NCBI GenBank assembly: GCA_041648895.1
Contig: JBAZOB010000007.1
Location: 1-50,569, forward strand
Length of the DNA stretch: 50,569 bases
Direction: 5' to 3'
Origin: JBAZOB01 sp041648895
GTDB taxonomy: Bacteria; Patescibacteriota; JAHJAL01
In this document: one piece after another, positions 32,802 through 40,599 of the stretch
How positions within the stretch are numbered: the first letter of the stretch is position 1
How the letters are laid out: the number at the start of each line of letters is the position of its first letter
Notes under the pieces: generated by a model
Told to the model about the DNA's origin: nothing
The model's input: the letters and a program-made list of their open reading frames with translations, nothing else
Databases searched by the model: none
Made by a program: the position numbers and the translations under genes

Positions 32802-35800
32802 TTATTCTTCTTTGGGCCGGGGATCGGTGTCAATTAAGTCTATCTTTAACCCTAAACCTTGCAATTCACGGCGCAAAACATTAAATGATTCCGGGGTAGT
32901 GGGTTTTTTGATGTCTTCACCTTTGATAATCGATTCATAGGCTTTGGAACGTCCGACCACGTCGTCAGATTTAATGGTGATCATTTCCTGTAGAGTATGA
33001 GCGGCACCATAGGCCTGCAGGGCCCACACCTCCATTTCACCAAATCTCTGGCCGCCAAATTGGGCTTTACCACCAAGTGGTTGTTGAGTAATCATGGAGT
33101 AAGGTCCAATCGAACGAGCGTGCATTTTATCTTCAACTAAATGGTGTAATTTCATCATGTAAGCATAACCCACGGTGACCTCGTTATCAAAAGGATCTCC
33201 GGTGCGGCCATCGCAGAGTTTAATTTTTCCGGTTTCTGGTAATTTGGCTTTCTTGAGTTCCGCTTGAATTTCTTTCCAGGTTGCCCCTTCAAATACTGGG
33301 CAAGCGACTTTATAACCAAGTTTTTCGGCCGCCCAGCCAAGATGTGTTTCTAAGACTTGACCAAGATTGATACGTGATATTACACCGAGTGGATTAAGAA
33401 TAATGTCAACGGGCGTACCATCGGGCAAATATGGCATATCTTCCGCTGGTAAAATACGAGAAATAACACCCTTATTACCGTGGCGACCGGCCATTTTATC
33501 ACCGACTTGTACTTTACGTAGCTGGGCCACACTGACTTCAATCGCCTTGATTACGCCGGTAGATAATTCATCACCTTTGTCGCGGGAAAATATTTTAATG
33601 TTGACTACCTTGCCTCTTTCACCATGAGGTAATCGCAATGAGGTGTCTTTGACATCACGGGCTTTTTCTCCAAAAATAGCCCGCAATAGTTTTTCTTCGG
33701 CGGTCAGCTCAGTTTCGCCTTTGGGGGTAATTTTGCCGACGAGAATGTCACCGGTGGTTACTTCGGCTCCCAGGCGAATAATGCCTTCAGCATCTAGATT
33801 TTTGAGGGCTTCTTCACCGACATTGGGAATATCACGAGTAATGATTTCCGGACCAAGTTTAGTTTCTCTGACTTCAACCAGGTGATTTTCGATATGTATG
33901 GAAGAATACCGGTCGTCATGAACTAACCGCTCTGAGATAATAACCGCATCTTGAAAGTTATAACCACTCCAGGGCATAAAGGCCACGACGATGTTTTGGC
34001 CGAGCGCTAATTCGCCATTTTCAGTCGCCGTACCGTCGGCCAGCAGTTCGCCTTTTTTAAACTTATGACCTTTATCGACGACCGATCTTTGATTGATACA
34101 CGTGCCCTGGTTGGATTTGATAAATTTACGTAAATGGTAATTTTGTGGTCCACTTTTTTTATAGCGCACCGATAATTCATTGCCGTTTGATGAAATAACT
34201 TCCCCATCATCTTCGGCCACAATAATTTCGCCAGAATCAAGAGCGGCTTGTTCCTCCATGCCGGTACCAACAATCGGCGACTGAGGGTTAACTAAGCTGA
34301 CGGCTTGTCGCAACATATTTGAACCCATGGACGCGCGTGTGCCTTCATCATTTTCGACGAAGGGGATCAGACCGGTGGCAACCGAGAATATTTGTTTGGG
34401 AGAAACACTGATATAATCAATGTTTTCTTGGGGTACATAGTCGGGTTCGCCTTTGGCCCGAGCAGCAATTAATTCATCAGTAAAATAATTTTCTTTATCC
34501 AGTTCGATATCAGCTTGGGCAATGACAAAATTTTCTTCTTCCTGAGCATCAAGATAAACGACATCAGTTTGTACTTGCGGTCTAACCAGAATTTTTTCGA
34601 GTGATAATTTGGCTAATTTGCCGGCTAATTCTTTGGTAATTTTATCGCCGGCACTGGCTACTTTCTTTTTGTTTTTTGGATCAAGCACATCGGCACGTAA
34701 AATATGGCCGGTTAATAGCTTGACTTCATTTTTCACTTCTTTAAAAACGGGATGATAGGGAGTAACAATAAAACCATATTCATTGATGGAAGCAAAACAG
34801 GCTAAATGATTGACCAAACCGATATTTGAACCTTCAGGAGTTTGAATGGGGCAAAGTCGCCCATAGTGTGAATGATGTACATCGCGCACTTCAAAACCGG
34901 CTCTTTCGCGAGAAAGTCCACCTGGACCCATGGCGGTTATACGGCGTTTGTTTTCAAGTTCAGCTAAGGGATTGGTTTGATCCATGAAATGCGAGAATTG
35001 AGAGCTGGCAAAGAATTCTTGGAGGGCGGCGGTGAGAGGTCGGACGTTGATTAAAGCTGAAGGTGTAACGGTATTGATGTCGGAAACGCTCATGCGATCT
35101 TTAACAATTCTTTCCATGCGTAGTAAACCAACACGGAGGGCTTTTTGAGCTAATTCACCGACAGAACGAATGCGGCGGTTTTTAAGGTTATCAATGTCAT
35201 CGGCTGGCCCATCGATATTATTTAATTTAATTACTTCTTTAACTATTGCAACCAAGTCATCAACACTGATAGTACGGTGTTTTTTATCATTGGAGGCAGA
35301 TAGTCCTAATCGCTTATTTAACTTATAGCGCCCAACTTTACCAAAATCATAACGACGGAAATTGAAGAACATGTCTTCGATCAGAGATTGGGCATTTTCG
35401 ACAGTGGCTAGATCGCCCGGTCTGATTCTTTTGTAAACTTCCAAAAGGCCTTCGGCTCGATTGTCAGCCGGATCTTTGGCCAATGTCGCCTTGATGTAAT
35501 CACGATTTTCGTCATTATTAACATCTGTAAAAGCGTTGTAGATGTCTTCATCTTCAGCCAGACCAAAGGCTCTTAATAAAGTTGTAATCGGTATTTTGCG
35601 TTTACGATCGATCTTGACGTAGATGATATTTTTATTATTAGTTTCAATTTCCAGCCAGGCTCCTCGATCAGGGATAACCTTGGCGCCGTAGTATTCATTG
35701 CCCGCTATTCTTTCCGAAGTAAACAACACGCCTGGCGAACGGATGATTTGGGAAACCACCACTCTTTCAATGCCGTTGATAATGAAGCTGCCGGAATTGG

Positions 35801-36164
35801 TCATGAGGGGGAAGTCGCCCATAAACACTTCTTGTTCTTTAATTTCGCCCGTTTCTTTATTGATCAGCGAAACCTGACAGCGGAGAGAAGATTTAAAAGT
35901 AAAATTTCTTTCCCGGCAAATATATTCATCGTGTTTTGGCTCATCAAGATAATAATCGCCAAATTGTAGCGACAGAGTTTTGCCAGTGAAATCATCAATG
36001 GGAGAAATTTCGTCGAATAATTCACGCAATCCTTCCTGGAAAAACCAGTTGTAAGAAGATGTTTGCATGGTATTAAGGTCGGGCAGATTGACCCAACTAC
36101 GCTCACGACCAAAATATTTTCTCTCTACATCAGCAGGACCAGGAGGATTAATTTTTTTAGCCAT
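32802..36164 (-). CDS. rpoB: DNA-directed RNA polymerase subunit beta
   Basis: A 1120-residue beta subunit. Clear landmarks are the rifampicin pocket region (about residues 385-415), GFEVRDVHHSHYGRLCPIQT, the GHKFKKGELLADG segment and the C-terminal KLHHLVEDKMHARSIGPYS with LGGKAQFGGQRFGEMEVWAL. The rifampicin cluster differs from E. coli at several drug-contact positions (see findings). There is no rplJ-rplL upstream; rpoB begins its own unit, with GGAG 8 bases before the ATG at 36164 and a promoter about 155 bp upstream. Confidence 0.98.
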   Translation of the reverse strand: MAKKINPPGPADVERKYFGRERSWVNLPDLNTMQTSSYNWFFQEGLRELFDEISPIDDFTGKTLSLQFGDYYLDEPKHDEYICRERNFTFKSSLRCQVSLINKETGEIKEQEVFMGDFPLMTNSGSFIINGIERVVVSQIIRSPGVLFTSERIAGNEYYGAKVIPDRGAWLEIETNNKNIIYVKIDRKRKIPITTLLRAFGLAEDEDIYNAFTDVNNDENRDYIKATLAKDPADNRAEGLLEVYKRIRPGDLATVENAQSLIEDMFFNFRRYDFGKVGRYKLNKRLGLSASNDKKHRTISVDDLVAIVKEVIKLNNIDGPADDIDNLKNRRIRSVGELAQKALRVGLLRMERIVKDRMSVSDINTVTPSALINVRPLTAALQEFFASSQFSHFMDQTNPLAELENKRRITAMGPGGLSRERAGFEVRDVHHSHYGRLCPIQTPEGSNIGLVNHLACFASINEYGFIVTPYHPVFKEVKNEVKLLTGHILRADVLDPKNKKKVASAGDKITKELAGKLAKLSLEKILVRPQVQTDVVYLDAQEEENFVIAQADIELDKENYFTDELIAARAKGEPDYVPQENIDYISVSPKQIFSVATGLIPFVENDEGTRASMGSNMLRQAVSLVNPQSPIVGTGMEEQAALDSGEIIVAEDDGEVISSNGNELSVRYKKSGPQNYHLRKFIKSNQGTCINQRSVVDKGHKFKKGELLADGTATENGELALGQNIVVAFMPWSGYNFQDAVIISERLVHDDRYSSIHIENHLVEVRETKLGPEIITRDIPNVGEEALKNLDAEGIIRLGAEVTTGDILVGKITPKGETELTAEEKLLRAIFGEKARDVKDTSLRLPHGERGKVVNIKIFSRDKGDELSTGVIKAIEVSVAQLRKVQVGDKMAGRHGNKGVISRILPAEDMPYLPDGTPVDIILNPLGVISRINLGQVLETHLGWAAEKLGYKVACPVFEGATWKEIQAELKKAKLPETGKIKLCDGRTGDPFDNEVTVGYAYMMKLHHLVEDKMHARSIGPYSMITQQPLGGKAQFGGQRFGEMEVWALQAYGAAHTLQEMITIKSDDVVGRSKAYESIIKGEDIKKPTTPESFNVLRRELQGLGLKIDLIDTDPRPKEE

Positions 36165-36313
36165 AAAAATAACTCCTCATTACTTGGGGTACTTTTCGGT
36201 GAAAAGTACGCATACAAGAGGTTTATTAATTAATTTATTTACTTGCTAATGTAACTTTCTTGAGGCAAGTTTTTTTGATTATGTAAATGATTTTATTGCA
36301 AGATGTGACAATT
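36165..36313 (-). promoter_or_regulatory. rpoB 5' leader with hairpins
   Basis: This is the stretch between the inferred transcription start and the rpoB ATG. It contains a perfect 9-bp hairpin GTACTTTTC-ACC-GAAAAGTAC (36189-36209 on the plus strand) and an ACTTGC/GCAAGT pairing (36241-36270) with a 7-base A-run on the mRNA side. The hairpins may modulate rpoB translation or stability; no known leader family is recognised. Confidence 0.45.
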
Positions 36314-36319
36314 GTTTTT

Positions 36320-36348
36320 ATTTTAGCAAGAGTATTTATGGTAGTCAA
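36320..36348 (-). promoter_or_regulatory. Probable rpoB promoter
   Basis: On the minus strand TTGACT (36348-36343) and TAAAAT (36325-36320) are separated by exactly 17 bp, each 5/6 to the sigma-70 consensus. Transcription would start near 36313. The -35 box abuts the palindrome at 36346-36399. Confidence 0.7.
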
Positions 36349-36399
36349 CAATGAATAATTACAAATTAGGTATTAGGAATTAGGAATTATTCATTGTTG
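36346..36399. repeat. 15-bp inverted repeat at the rpoB promoter
   Basis: CAACAATGAATAATT (36346-36360) and its exact reverse complement (36385-36399) flank 24 bp with TTAGGTATTAGGAATTAGG direct repeats. The left arm overlaps the rpoB -35 box, so it could be an operator or simply one of the AT-rich palindromes common in this genome. Confidence 0.7.
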
Positions 36400-36502
36400 A
36401 TCTGTGGAAAAGTGGGATTGATAAGAAATCTATATTAATTCTTAATGATATTATTGATGCATATTGTCATCAATTTATCAGATATATTTTTAGAGGTAAT
36501 TA

Positions 36503-36531
36503 TTGACATATTTTGATTGCTTTGGTATATT
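36503..36531 (+). promoter_or_regulatory. Strong sigma-70-like promoter for a noncoding transcript
   Basis: TTGACA (36503-36508) is a perfect -35, and TATATT (36526-36531) a 5/6 -10, with a 17-bp spacer. It points away from rpoB into a region with no open frame but heavy RNA structure; the start would be near 36538. Confidence 0.7.
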
Positions 36532-36537
36532 TAAATG

Positions 36538-36800
36538 AAAACAAAAATAAAGGTTAAATAAAATAAAAAATAAAATTTTAACCAAACTTCCTCCTTAACA
36601 ATTTATTTCACTGCTTAACAGTAAGAAACTCTAAAAACTAAAGAATGTCTTGATTAAATTGATACAAGGCATCTTCTTAAGACGAGTCATCCTAATATTT
36701 TGAGGATATAGACGAGATTAAGAAAAAAACAAAAACAAAACTTTAGTTTTTAGAACTTTCTTACTGTTCGGTGAAAGGTGCCTGCACACCTGGTTATTTA
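36538..36800 (+). ncRNA. Candidate structured RNA with 25-bp closing stem
   Basis: No open frame is present. A closing helix pairs 36617-36628 with 36757-36768 (12 bp) and 36631-36643 with 36741-36753 (13 bp), separated by a 2x3 internal loop. Inside are hairpin 36645-36652/36665-36672 (8 bp, one G-U), helix 36674-36680/36718-36724 (7 bp) capped by 36689-36693/36703-36707, and an internal loop with GACGAG on both strands. Before the closing stem are a GGTTAAA/TTTAACC hairpin (36552-36583) and an anti-SD-like octamer at 36590-36597. A further hairpin lies at 36776-36791. The G-U pair favours the plus strand. No known family is recognised; the 3' end is not defined and the RNA may continue into the next element. 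Confidence 0.55.
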
Positions 36801-36814
36801 CTTAACGGGACACG

Positions 36815-36907
36815 ACAGTGCTATTTAGAGATTATTATGGAGTATTGAAAGTCATTACCTTGACAATTAATACATATTATTACTTAATAATCTTTGATAG
36901 GCACTGT
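36815..36907 (+). other. Long imperfect stem linking the two RNA domains
   Basis: ACAGTG-CTAT (36815-36824) pairs with ATAG-(G)-CACTGT (36897-36907), and GATTATTA (36830-36837) with TAATAATC (36885-36892), giving 18 bp with one bulge and one internal loop. Its 3' end overlaps the first bases of the closing helix of the second RNA, so the two pairings partly compete. It also covers a possible internal promoter. Confidence 0.5.
36860..36891 (+). promoter_or_regulatory. Possible internal promoter for the second RNA
   Basis: A perfect TTGACA (36860-36865) is followed by AATAAT (36886-36891) at a spacing of 20 bp, which is longer than usual. If used, transcription would start near 36898, just before the 9-bp closing helix. 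Confidence 0.35.
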
Positions 36908-37058
36908 GGTGGCCGGGAGGACGGTAAGAATGGTCTCTTTTCGATTGCAGGTAAAAAAGGGCTTATGCTCTTCATATAGCAATCCCTAGCTTCTAACTCG
37001 TTTAAGAGTTAAGGATGCTACGAAGAGGTCATTGAGGCCGCGAGCCACCACATTTTTT
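36898..37058 (+). ncRNA. Candidate rod-like structured RNA (~155 nt) with terminal helix and U6
   Basis: Closing helix TGTGGTGGC (36905-36913) / GCCACCACA (37044-37052) is perfect and is followed directly by six T (37053-37058). It can extend by CGG (36914-36916)/CCG (37038-37040). Helix 2 pairs 36930-36943 with 37021-37032 (12 bp, two G-U pairs, 2-nt bulge). A side hairpin lies at 36957-36962/36967-36972 (one G-U). Helix 3 pairs 36977-36985 with 37013-37020 (8 bp, one bulge). The apical hairpin is 36994-36999/37006-37011 with loop GUUUAA. The G-U pairs would be C-A mismatches on the other strand. The shape recalls 6S RNA, but no sequence signature proves it; it could also be an attenuator leader for the gene at 37247. 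Confidence 0.6.
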
Positions 37059-37088
37059 AAAGTGAGGGTGCCAGCCGCGGCCTTCAAT
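37031..37088 (+). terminator. Alternative GC-rich hairpin, possible terminator
   Basis: ATTGAGGCCGCG (37031-37042) pairs with CGCGGCCTTCAAT (37076-37088, one bulged T), followed by TTTATTT. The 3' strand of the neighbouring 9-bp closing helix lies inside its loop and part of its 5' arm is shared, so it is mutually exclusive with the extended rod structure. Confidence 0.5.
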
Positions 37089-37246
37089 TTTATTTAAAAA
37101 GAATAGTTACCAATGATAAATTACAAGATTTTAAAATTAACATTTATTTCTAAACTCATGTAATTTGTCGTAGGTAATTATTCTTTTTTTACATTCTAAT
37201 ATTTTTATGAGTTAATAGAAGCGTAATATATATAATCATAAATTTT

Positions 37247-38212
37247 ATGGAAGAAAAAGCGATTGAGGACAAAGTAGAGCCAAAAAAATTAATCGGGCTG
37301 GATGAATTAATTTCCGGCTCTTTTAAGCGTTTTGGAGAAAAGTTTATTACTTTTATCCGGTTGGAATTATTTAAAATCGGCATATTTTTGGCGTCAATTT
37401 TGGTACTGGCAGTAGTGGCGTTGATTATTAGCGCCTTGGCGGGAAGCAATATTGTTGATATTGGTTCGGGTGATAAAGATGTGGCGACGTGGATTTTTGT
37501 GATATTTATGATCTTTGTATTTATGGTTCTAATTTGGTTATTTGTCTTTGCCATTTGGTCGGAAGCGGCTTACGCGGAAATTGCCACTTTTTATGAAGAA
37601 AAATTTGGGGTAATTGAGGCGTTTAAACGAAGTTGGCCCAAATTATCCACCTATTTTTGGACGGTGGTGGCAAAAGAATTAACGGTATTAGGAGGATTGA
37701 TACTATTTATCGTGCCCGGGGTGATTGTGGCCATCTGGTTTTCATTTGTCGAATTTATCGTTATGCGTCGTGAGGCTAGTGGGGTGGCGGCTCTGATGTT
37801 GAGTAAAAAATATGTTCGGGGTAATTGGTGGGAGGTTTTTGGGCGAGTGGCCATTATGGTATTGATTGTAATTGGAATCGCCATGGGATTTAGTTTAGTG
37901 GAAGAGGCAGCCAATCTTGTCGTAACAATAATTAGTAGCTTTATTAATAATGACAATGTAACGGTAGTGGCAAATATAATTATTATCATTGTTTCAGTGA
38001 TTATAAGCTTGTGTATCAATGCGTTCAATAAAGGTTGGAAATTGATTTATCGAAGTTATTTATTTAATGATTTTCAAAACCTGAAAGGTGTAATCAGGGA
38101 CACTACCGATGAGAATCCGCAGTGGCTGTATATTGCTTGGATAATTTTTATTTTAATAATTATTGGAGCGATAGTTTTGTCGGGGTCAATATTGTGGTTG
38201 GCCAGTCGGTAG
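37247..38212 (+). CDS. Polytopic membrane protein of unknown function
   Basis: A 321-residue protein with about six membrane spans (near 44-66, 80-107, 140-168, 198-222, 232-258 and 294-318). An N-terminal cytosolic stretch carries LIGLDELISGSFKRFGEKFI, a pattern common to CPR membrane proteins that resemble the glycerophosphodiester phosphodiesterase membrane domain. The segment FGVIEAFKRSWPKLSTYFW is also typical of that group. No catalytic motif is seen. TATAAT at 37231-37236 lies 10 bp before the ATG, so the message may be nearly leaderless; no Shine-Dalgarno sequence is visible. The structured RNA upstream might regulate it if transcripts read through. Confidence 0.6.
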   Translation: MEEKAIEDKVEPKKLIGLDELISGSFKRFGEKFITFIRLELFKIGIFLASILVLAVVALIISALAGSNIVDIGSGDKDVATWIFVIFMIFVFMVLIWLFVFAIWSEAAYAEIATFYEEKFGVIEAFKRSWPKLSTYFWTVVAKELTVLGGLILFIVPGVIVAIWFSFVEFIVMRREASGVAALMLSKKYVRGNWWEVFGRVAIMVLIVIGIAMGFSLVEEAANLVVTIISSFINNDNVTVVANIIIIIVSVIISLCINAFNKGWKLIYRSYLFNDFQNLKGVIRDTTDENPQWLYIAWIIFILIIIGAIVLSGSILWLASR

Positions 38213-38222
38213 AAAAATGACG

Positions 38223-38400
38223 AATTACGAATTAACGAGTTGTGTGAATTAATCTCTTTTTTTGTCATCCCCGCCTTGAGCGGGGATCTCATCAACAAGA
38301 CTGTAATAAACGCATTACATATGAGATCCCCGCTCAAGGCGGGGATGACAGATGAAGGCCAATTAAGTTATTAATTCACACAACTCGTTAATTCGTAATT
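38223..38400. repeat. Nested palindromic element (31-bp ends enclosing a REP pair)
   Basis: The outer arms 38223-38253 and 38370-38400 are perfect 31-bp reverse complements containing AATTACGAATTAACGAG. Inside, 38264-38292 and 38321-38349 are the inverted 29-bp REP-like units with a 28-bp spacer, the same composite as at 2905-2991. The whole 178-bp block looks like a miniature mobile element. Together with the AT-rich 38401-38545 it fills the 333-bp gap; the rest of that gap holds only the leader hairpin. Confidence 0.88.
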
Positions 38401-38486
38401 TTTCGTTTAGAAGTGGTTTTTTCGGTATTTATTAATCAAAAATAAATATATTATTTAAGGCCGCATAATAGTTGGTTATTTATAGT

Positions 38487-38520
38487 AAAGATAATTTGTA
38501 AAAACAAATTATCTTTTTTT
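38487..38520 (+). terminator. Terminator-like hairpin in the leader of the lamin-tail gene
   Basis: AAAGATAATTTG (38487-38498) / CAAATTATCTTT (38505-38516) is a perfect 12-bp stem with a TAAAAA loop, running into a T-tract. It ends about 12 bp before the GGGAGG ribosome-binding site. It could stop read-through from 37247 or act as an attenuator. Confidence 0.7.
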
Positions 38521-38545
38521 TATTTATTAATCGGGAGGAAAAAAG

Positions 38546-40441
38546 ATGAGAAAGAATATTTTATTTATTTTTGGGCTGATGGTGATTGTGCTGGTGGCGA
38601 TTTGGGGGGTGCTGGATCTGGGGGAGGCCCGAGCTAGTGCGGCTGATCACCTGTTAATTTCCGAGATATACTACGATACTGCTGGTAGTGATGCTGATGA
38701 AGAATGGCTGGAGATATATAATCCGACTGACAATCAAATTGAGATTAGTAATTACAAAATTGGTGACGAGGAAACACAATCTGGCAGTGAGGGGATGTAT
38801 CAATTTCCAGATGGAACATTTATCGATGCTCAAACGACGGCAGTTATTGCTAAAAGTGCGAATGGATTTTATGAATTGTATGGTAAATATCCTGATTATG
38901 AAATAACTAACACTGATGACGATGAGAGTGACTTTTCAGAGACAAAAGACATGGTTAAATATTCATCTTGGGCGAGCGGCTCGCTAAGTTTAACCAATAA
39001 TGGCGATGAGGTATTATTACTCAATGCTAGTGATGAGGTGGTGGAGGCAATCGTTTATGAATCAGGAATTTATTCCAACATTGTTTCTCATCCGGGAGTA
39101 AGTAGCGGCAGCTCTTTAGGAAGAGCACCAATTAATGCTGATACAGATGATTGTAGTATTGATTTTAAAGAAGAAACATTGCCCAACCCAGGATCCGATT
39201 GGATATATGAGGGAAATGATTACTATAATGCCGTGGGCAGCGAGGGTAATGATAGTTCTTCTAGTAACGGAACTTACTGGCAGGCAAAGGTAACGAATGA
39301 TTCGACTGGATATATGTTTTACGGACCATATACCGCTGATCAAGAACCGGGATTATATCAAGCCAGTTTCCGGCTGCGAACAGCGGACAATGTCACAACA
39401 AATAACATTGTTCAAATTGATGCCAGGAATCAGGATGGGGGCGGGGTATGGGCGACCAAAGATATCAAAGGAACAGATTTCGCCACGGCGGGGCAGTGGC
39501 AGAATTTTTCACTGTGGTTTACTCGTACCAATGAAGGGAACATGGAATATCGAGTCTGGTTTTATGATGCAGTCGATATTGATTTTGACAATGTAATGAT
39601 TACTAAAGTTGATCGACTGATCTATGAGGGAGAAGATTTAAATCATAATACAGGACAATTGGTGAGCGACGATACATATTCCAATAATGGGGCCTGGCAG
39701 GCTGGTGGGAGCGACGCGATTAACCATATGGTTTTCGGACCATACCAGGATTTGGCCGCCGGCGATTACAAAATTAAAGTAATCGGCAAGATAAATGACA
39801 ATACGATCACGAATGAAGTTATTAAATTCGATATCAATAATATTTTTGGCACTGATGAATATAAATATCTTGATTTGAAGGGAACTGATTTTGCCGGCAA
39901 TGACACTTATCAAGCATTTAATCTATATTTTAGTCGTCAGGACGCTGGTTTACTGGAATATCGGGTTTTTTATTCTGGTGCGGGAACAATCACTGTTGAT
40001 AATATTTTGGTGATCAAACAAGACGAGATGCAATATGAAGCGGAAAATATGTTTCAAGCCACTGGTCAAATTGTGGGTGATGTGACCGCCACGGCTAATA
40101 AAGCGGTGCAGGCTTTGACTAACGATCATAGCCAAGGGTGGATGGTTTATGGTCCATATACCCAGGATCAATCAAGTGGAAATTATCAGGCTTGTTTTTA
40201 TTTAAAGGTTAATGATAATTCTTCTTCGGCCCCAGTAATGAGAATCAATGCCTATAATTCTGGCGGTACAGGCCTGGAAATTGATCGTGATATTGCGGGC
40301 GGGGAGTTTTTGGGAACCAATGAATGGCAGGAATTTTGTTTACCCTTTACCAGAACGGCCAATGGGACCATGGAATATCGGGTGTGGTTTTATGACGTGA
40401 CGGATGTGGTGGTGGATAATGTAATTATTAATAAGGTATAA
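38546..40441 (+). CDS. Secreted lamin-tail-domain protein with three beta-rich modules
   Basis: A 631-residue exported protein. Residues 1-32 are a signal peptide (hydrophobic 5-24, likely cut after ARASA). Residues 34-175 match the lamin tail domain: LLISEIYYD, EEWLEIYNPTDNQIEISNYK, and a TNNGDEVLLL strand; in bacteria this domain occurs in extracellular proteins and nucleases. Then come three copies of a module of about 135 residues (219-354, 358-491, 496-631), each with YEGE/YEAEN at the start, GPYT...YQA in the middle and MEYRVWFYD...VDNV at the end, resembling carbohydrate-binding jelly rolls. No catalytic residues are seen. GGGAGG precedes the ATG. The same module makes up the protein at 42421-44673. 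Confidence 0.8.
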   Translation: MRKNILFIFGLMVIVLVAIWGVLDLGEARASAADHLLISEIYYDTAGSDADEEWLEIYNPTDNQIEISNYKIGDEETQSGSEGMYQFPDGTFIDAQTTAVIAKSANGFYELYGKYPDYEITNTDDDESDFSETKDMVKYSSWASGSLSLTNNGDEVLLLNASDEVVEAIVYESGIYSNIVSHPGVSSGSSLGRAPINADTDDCSIDFKEETLPNPGSDWIYEGNDYYNAVGSEGNDSSSSNGTYWQAKVTNDSTGYMFYGPYTADQEPGLYQASFRLRTADNVTTNNIVQIDARNQDGGGVWATKDIKGTDFATAGQWQNFSLWFTRTNEGNMEYRVWFYDAVDIDFDNVMITKVDRLIYEGEDLNHNTGQLVSDDTYSNNGAWQAGGSDAINHMVFGPYQDLAAGDYKIKVIGKINDNTITNEVIKFDINNIFGTDEYKYLDLKGTDFAGNDTYQAFNLYFSRQDAGLLEYRVFYSGAGTITVDNILVIKQDEMQYEAENMFQATGQIVGDVTATANKAVQALTNDHSQGWMVYGPYTQDQSSGNYQACFYLKVNDNSSSAPVMRINAYNSGGTGLEIDRDIAGGEFLGTNEWQEFCLPFTRTANGTMEYRVWFYDVTDVVVDNVIINKV

Positions 40442-40453
40442 CGTTATTTTGTC

Positions 40454-40489
40454 AAAAAGACGTCAGGTCTTTAGACTGACGTCTTTTTT
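40454..40489 (+). terminator. Intrinsic terminator after the lamin-tail gene
   Basis: AAAAAGACGTCAG / CTGACGTCTTTTT with a 9-nt loop and a following T-run, 13 bp after the stop codon. It is a strong classical terminator. Confidence 0.9.
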
Positions 40490-40513
40490 GGTATAATTGA
40501 TTTGAAATCAATG

Positions 40514-40541
40514 GTAGAGACGTTGCATGCAATGTCTCTAC
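40514..40541. repeat. 28-bp palindrome (GTAGAGAC...GTCTCTAC)
   Basis: A near-perfect palindrome with centre TTGCATGCAA and a single G/A mismatch pair. I recall very similar GTAGAGACGTT-type palindromes as dispersed repeats in unrelated bacteria, but cannot check it here. It sits in the leader of the cysteine-rich protein gene, where TATAAT at 40492-40497 could be a -10 box with a poor -35. Confidence 0.7.
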
Positions 40542-40599
40542 GCGCGGGGGAAAATTGTTAAATAATAAATAATCTTAACTCGTTTAAACAACCGATAAA

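Noticed and set aside
36600..36770. Long closing stem resembling the a1/a2 repeats of a retron msr-msd RNA
   Set aside because: No reverse transcriptase gene is present nearby and no msr-like branching guanosine context was seen.
37069..37080. GTGCCAGCCGCGG resembles the 16S rRNA 530-loop sequence
   Set aside because: It lacks the middle AGC and the flanks do not match 16S; it forms part of a local hairpin. Chance similarity.
36898..37090. RNase P RNA, tmRNA or SRP RNA
   Set aside because: The universally conserved RNase P core, the tmRNA tRNA-like ends and the SRP tetraloop/asymmetric loop sequences are absent.
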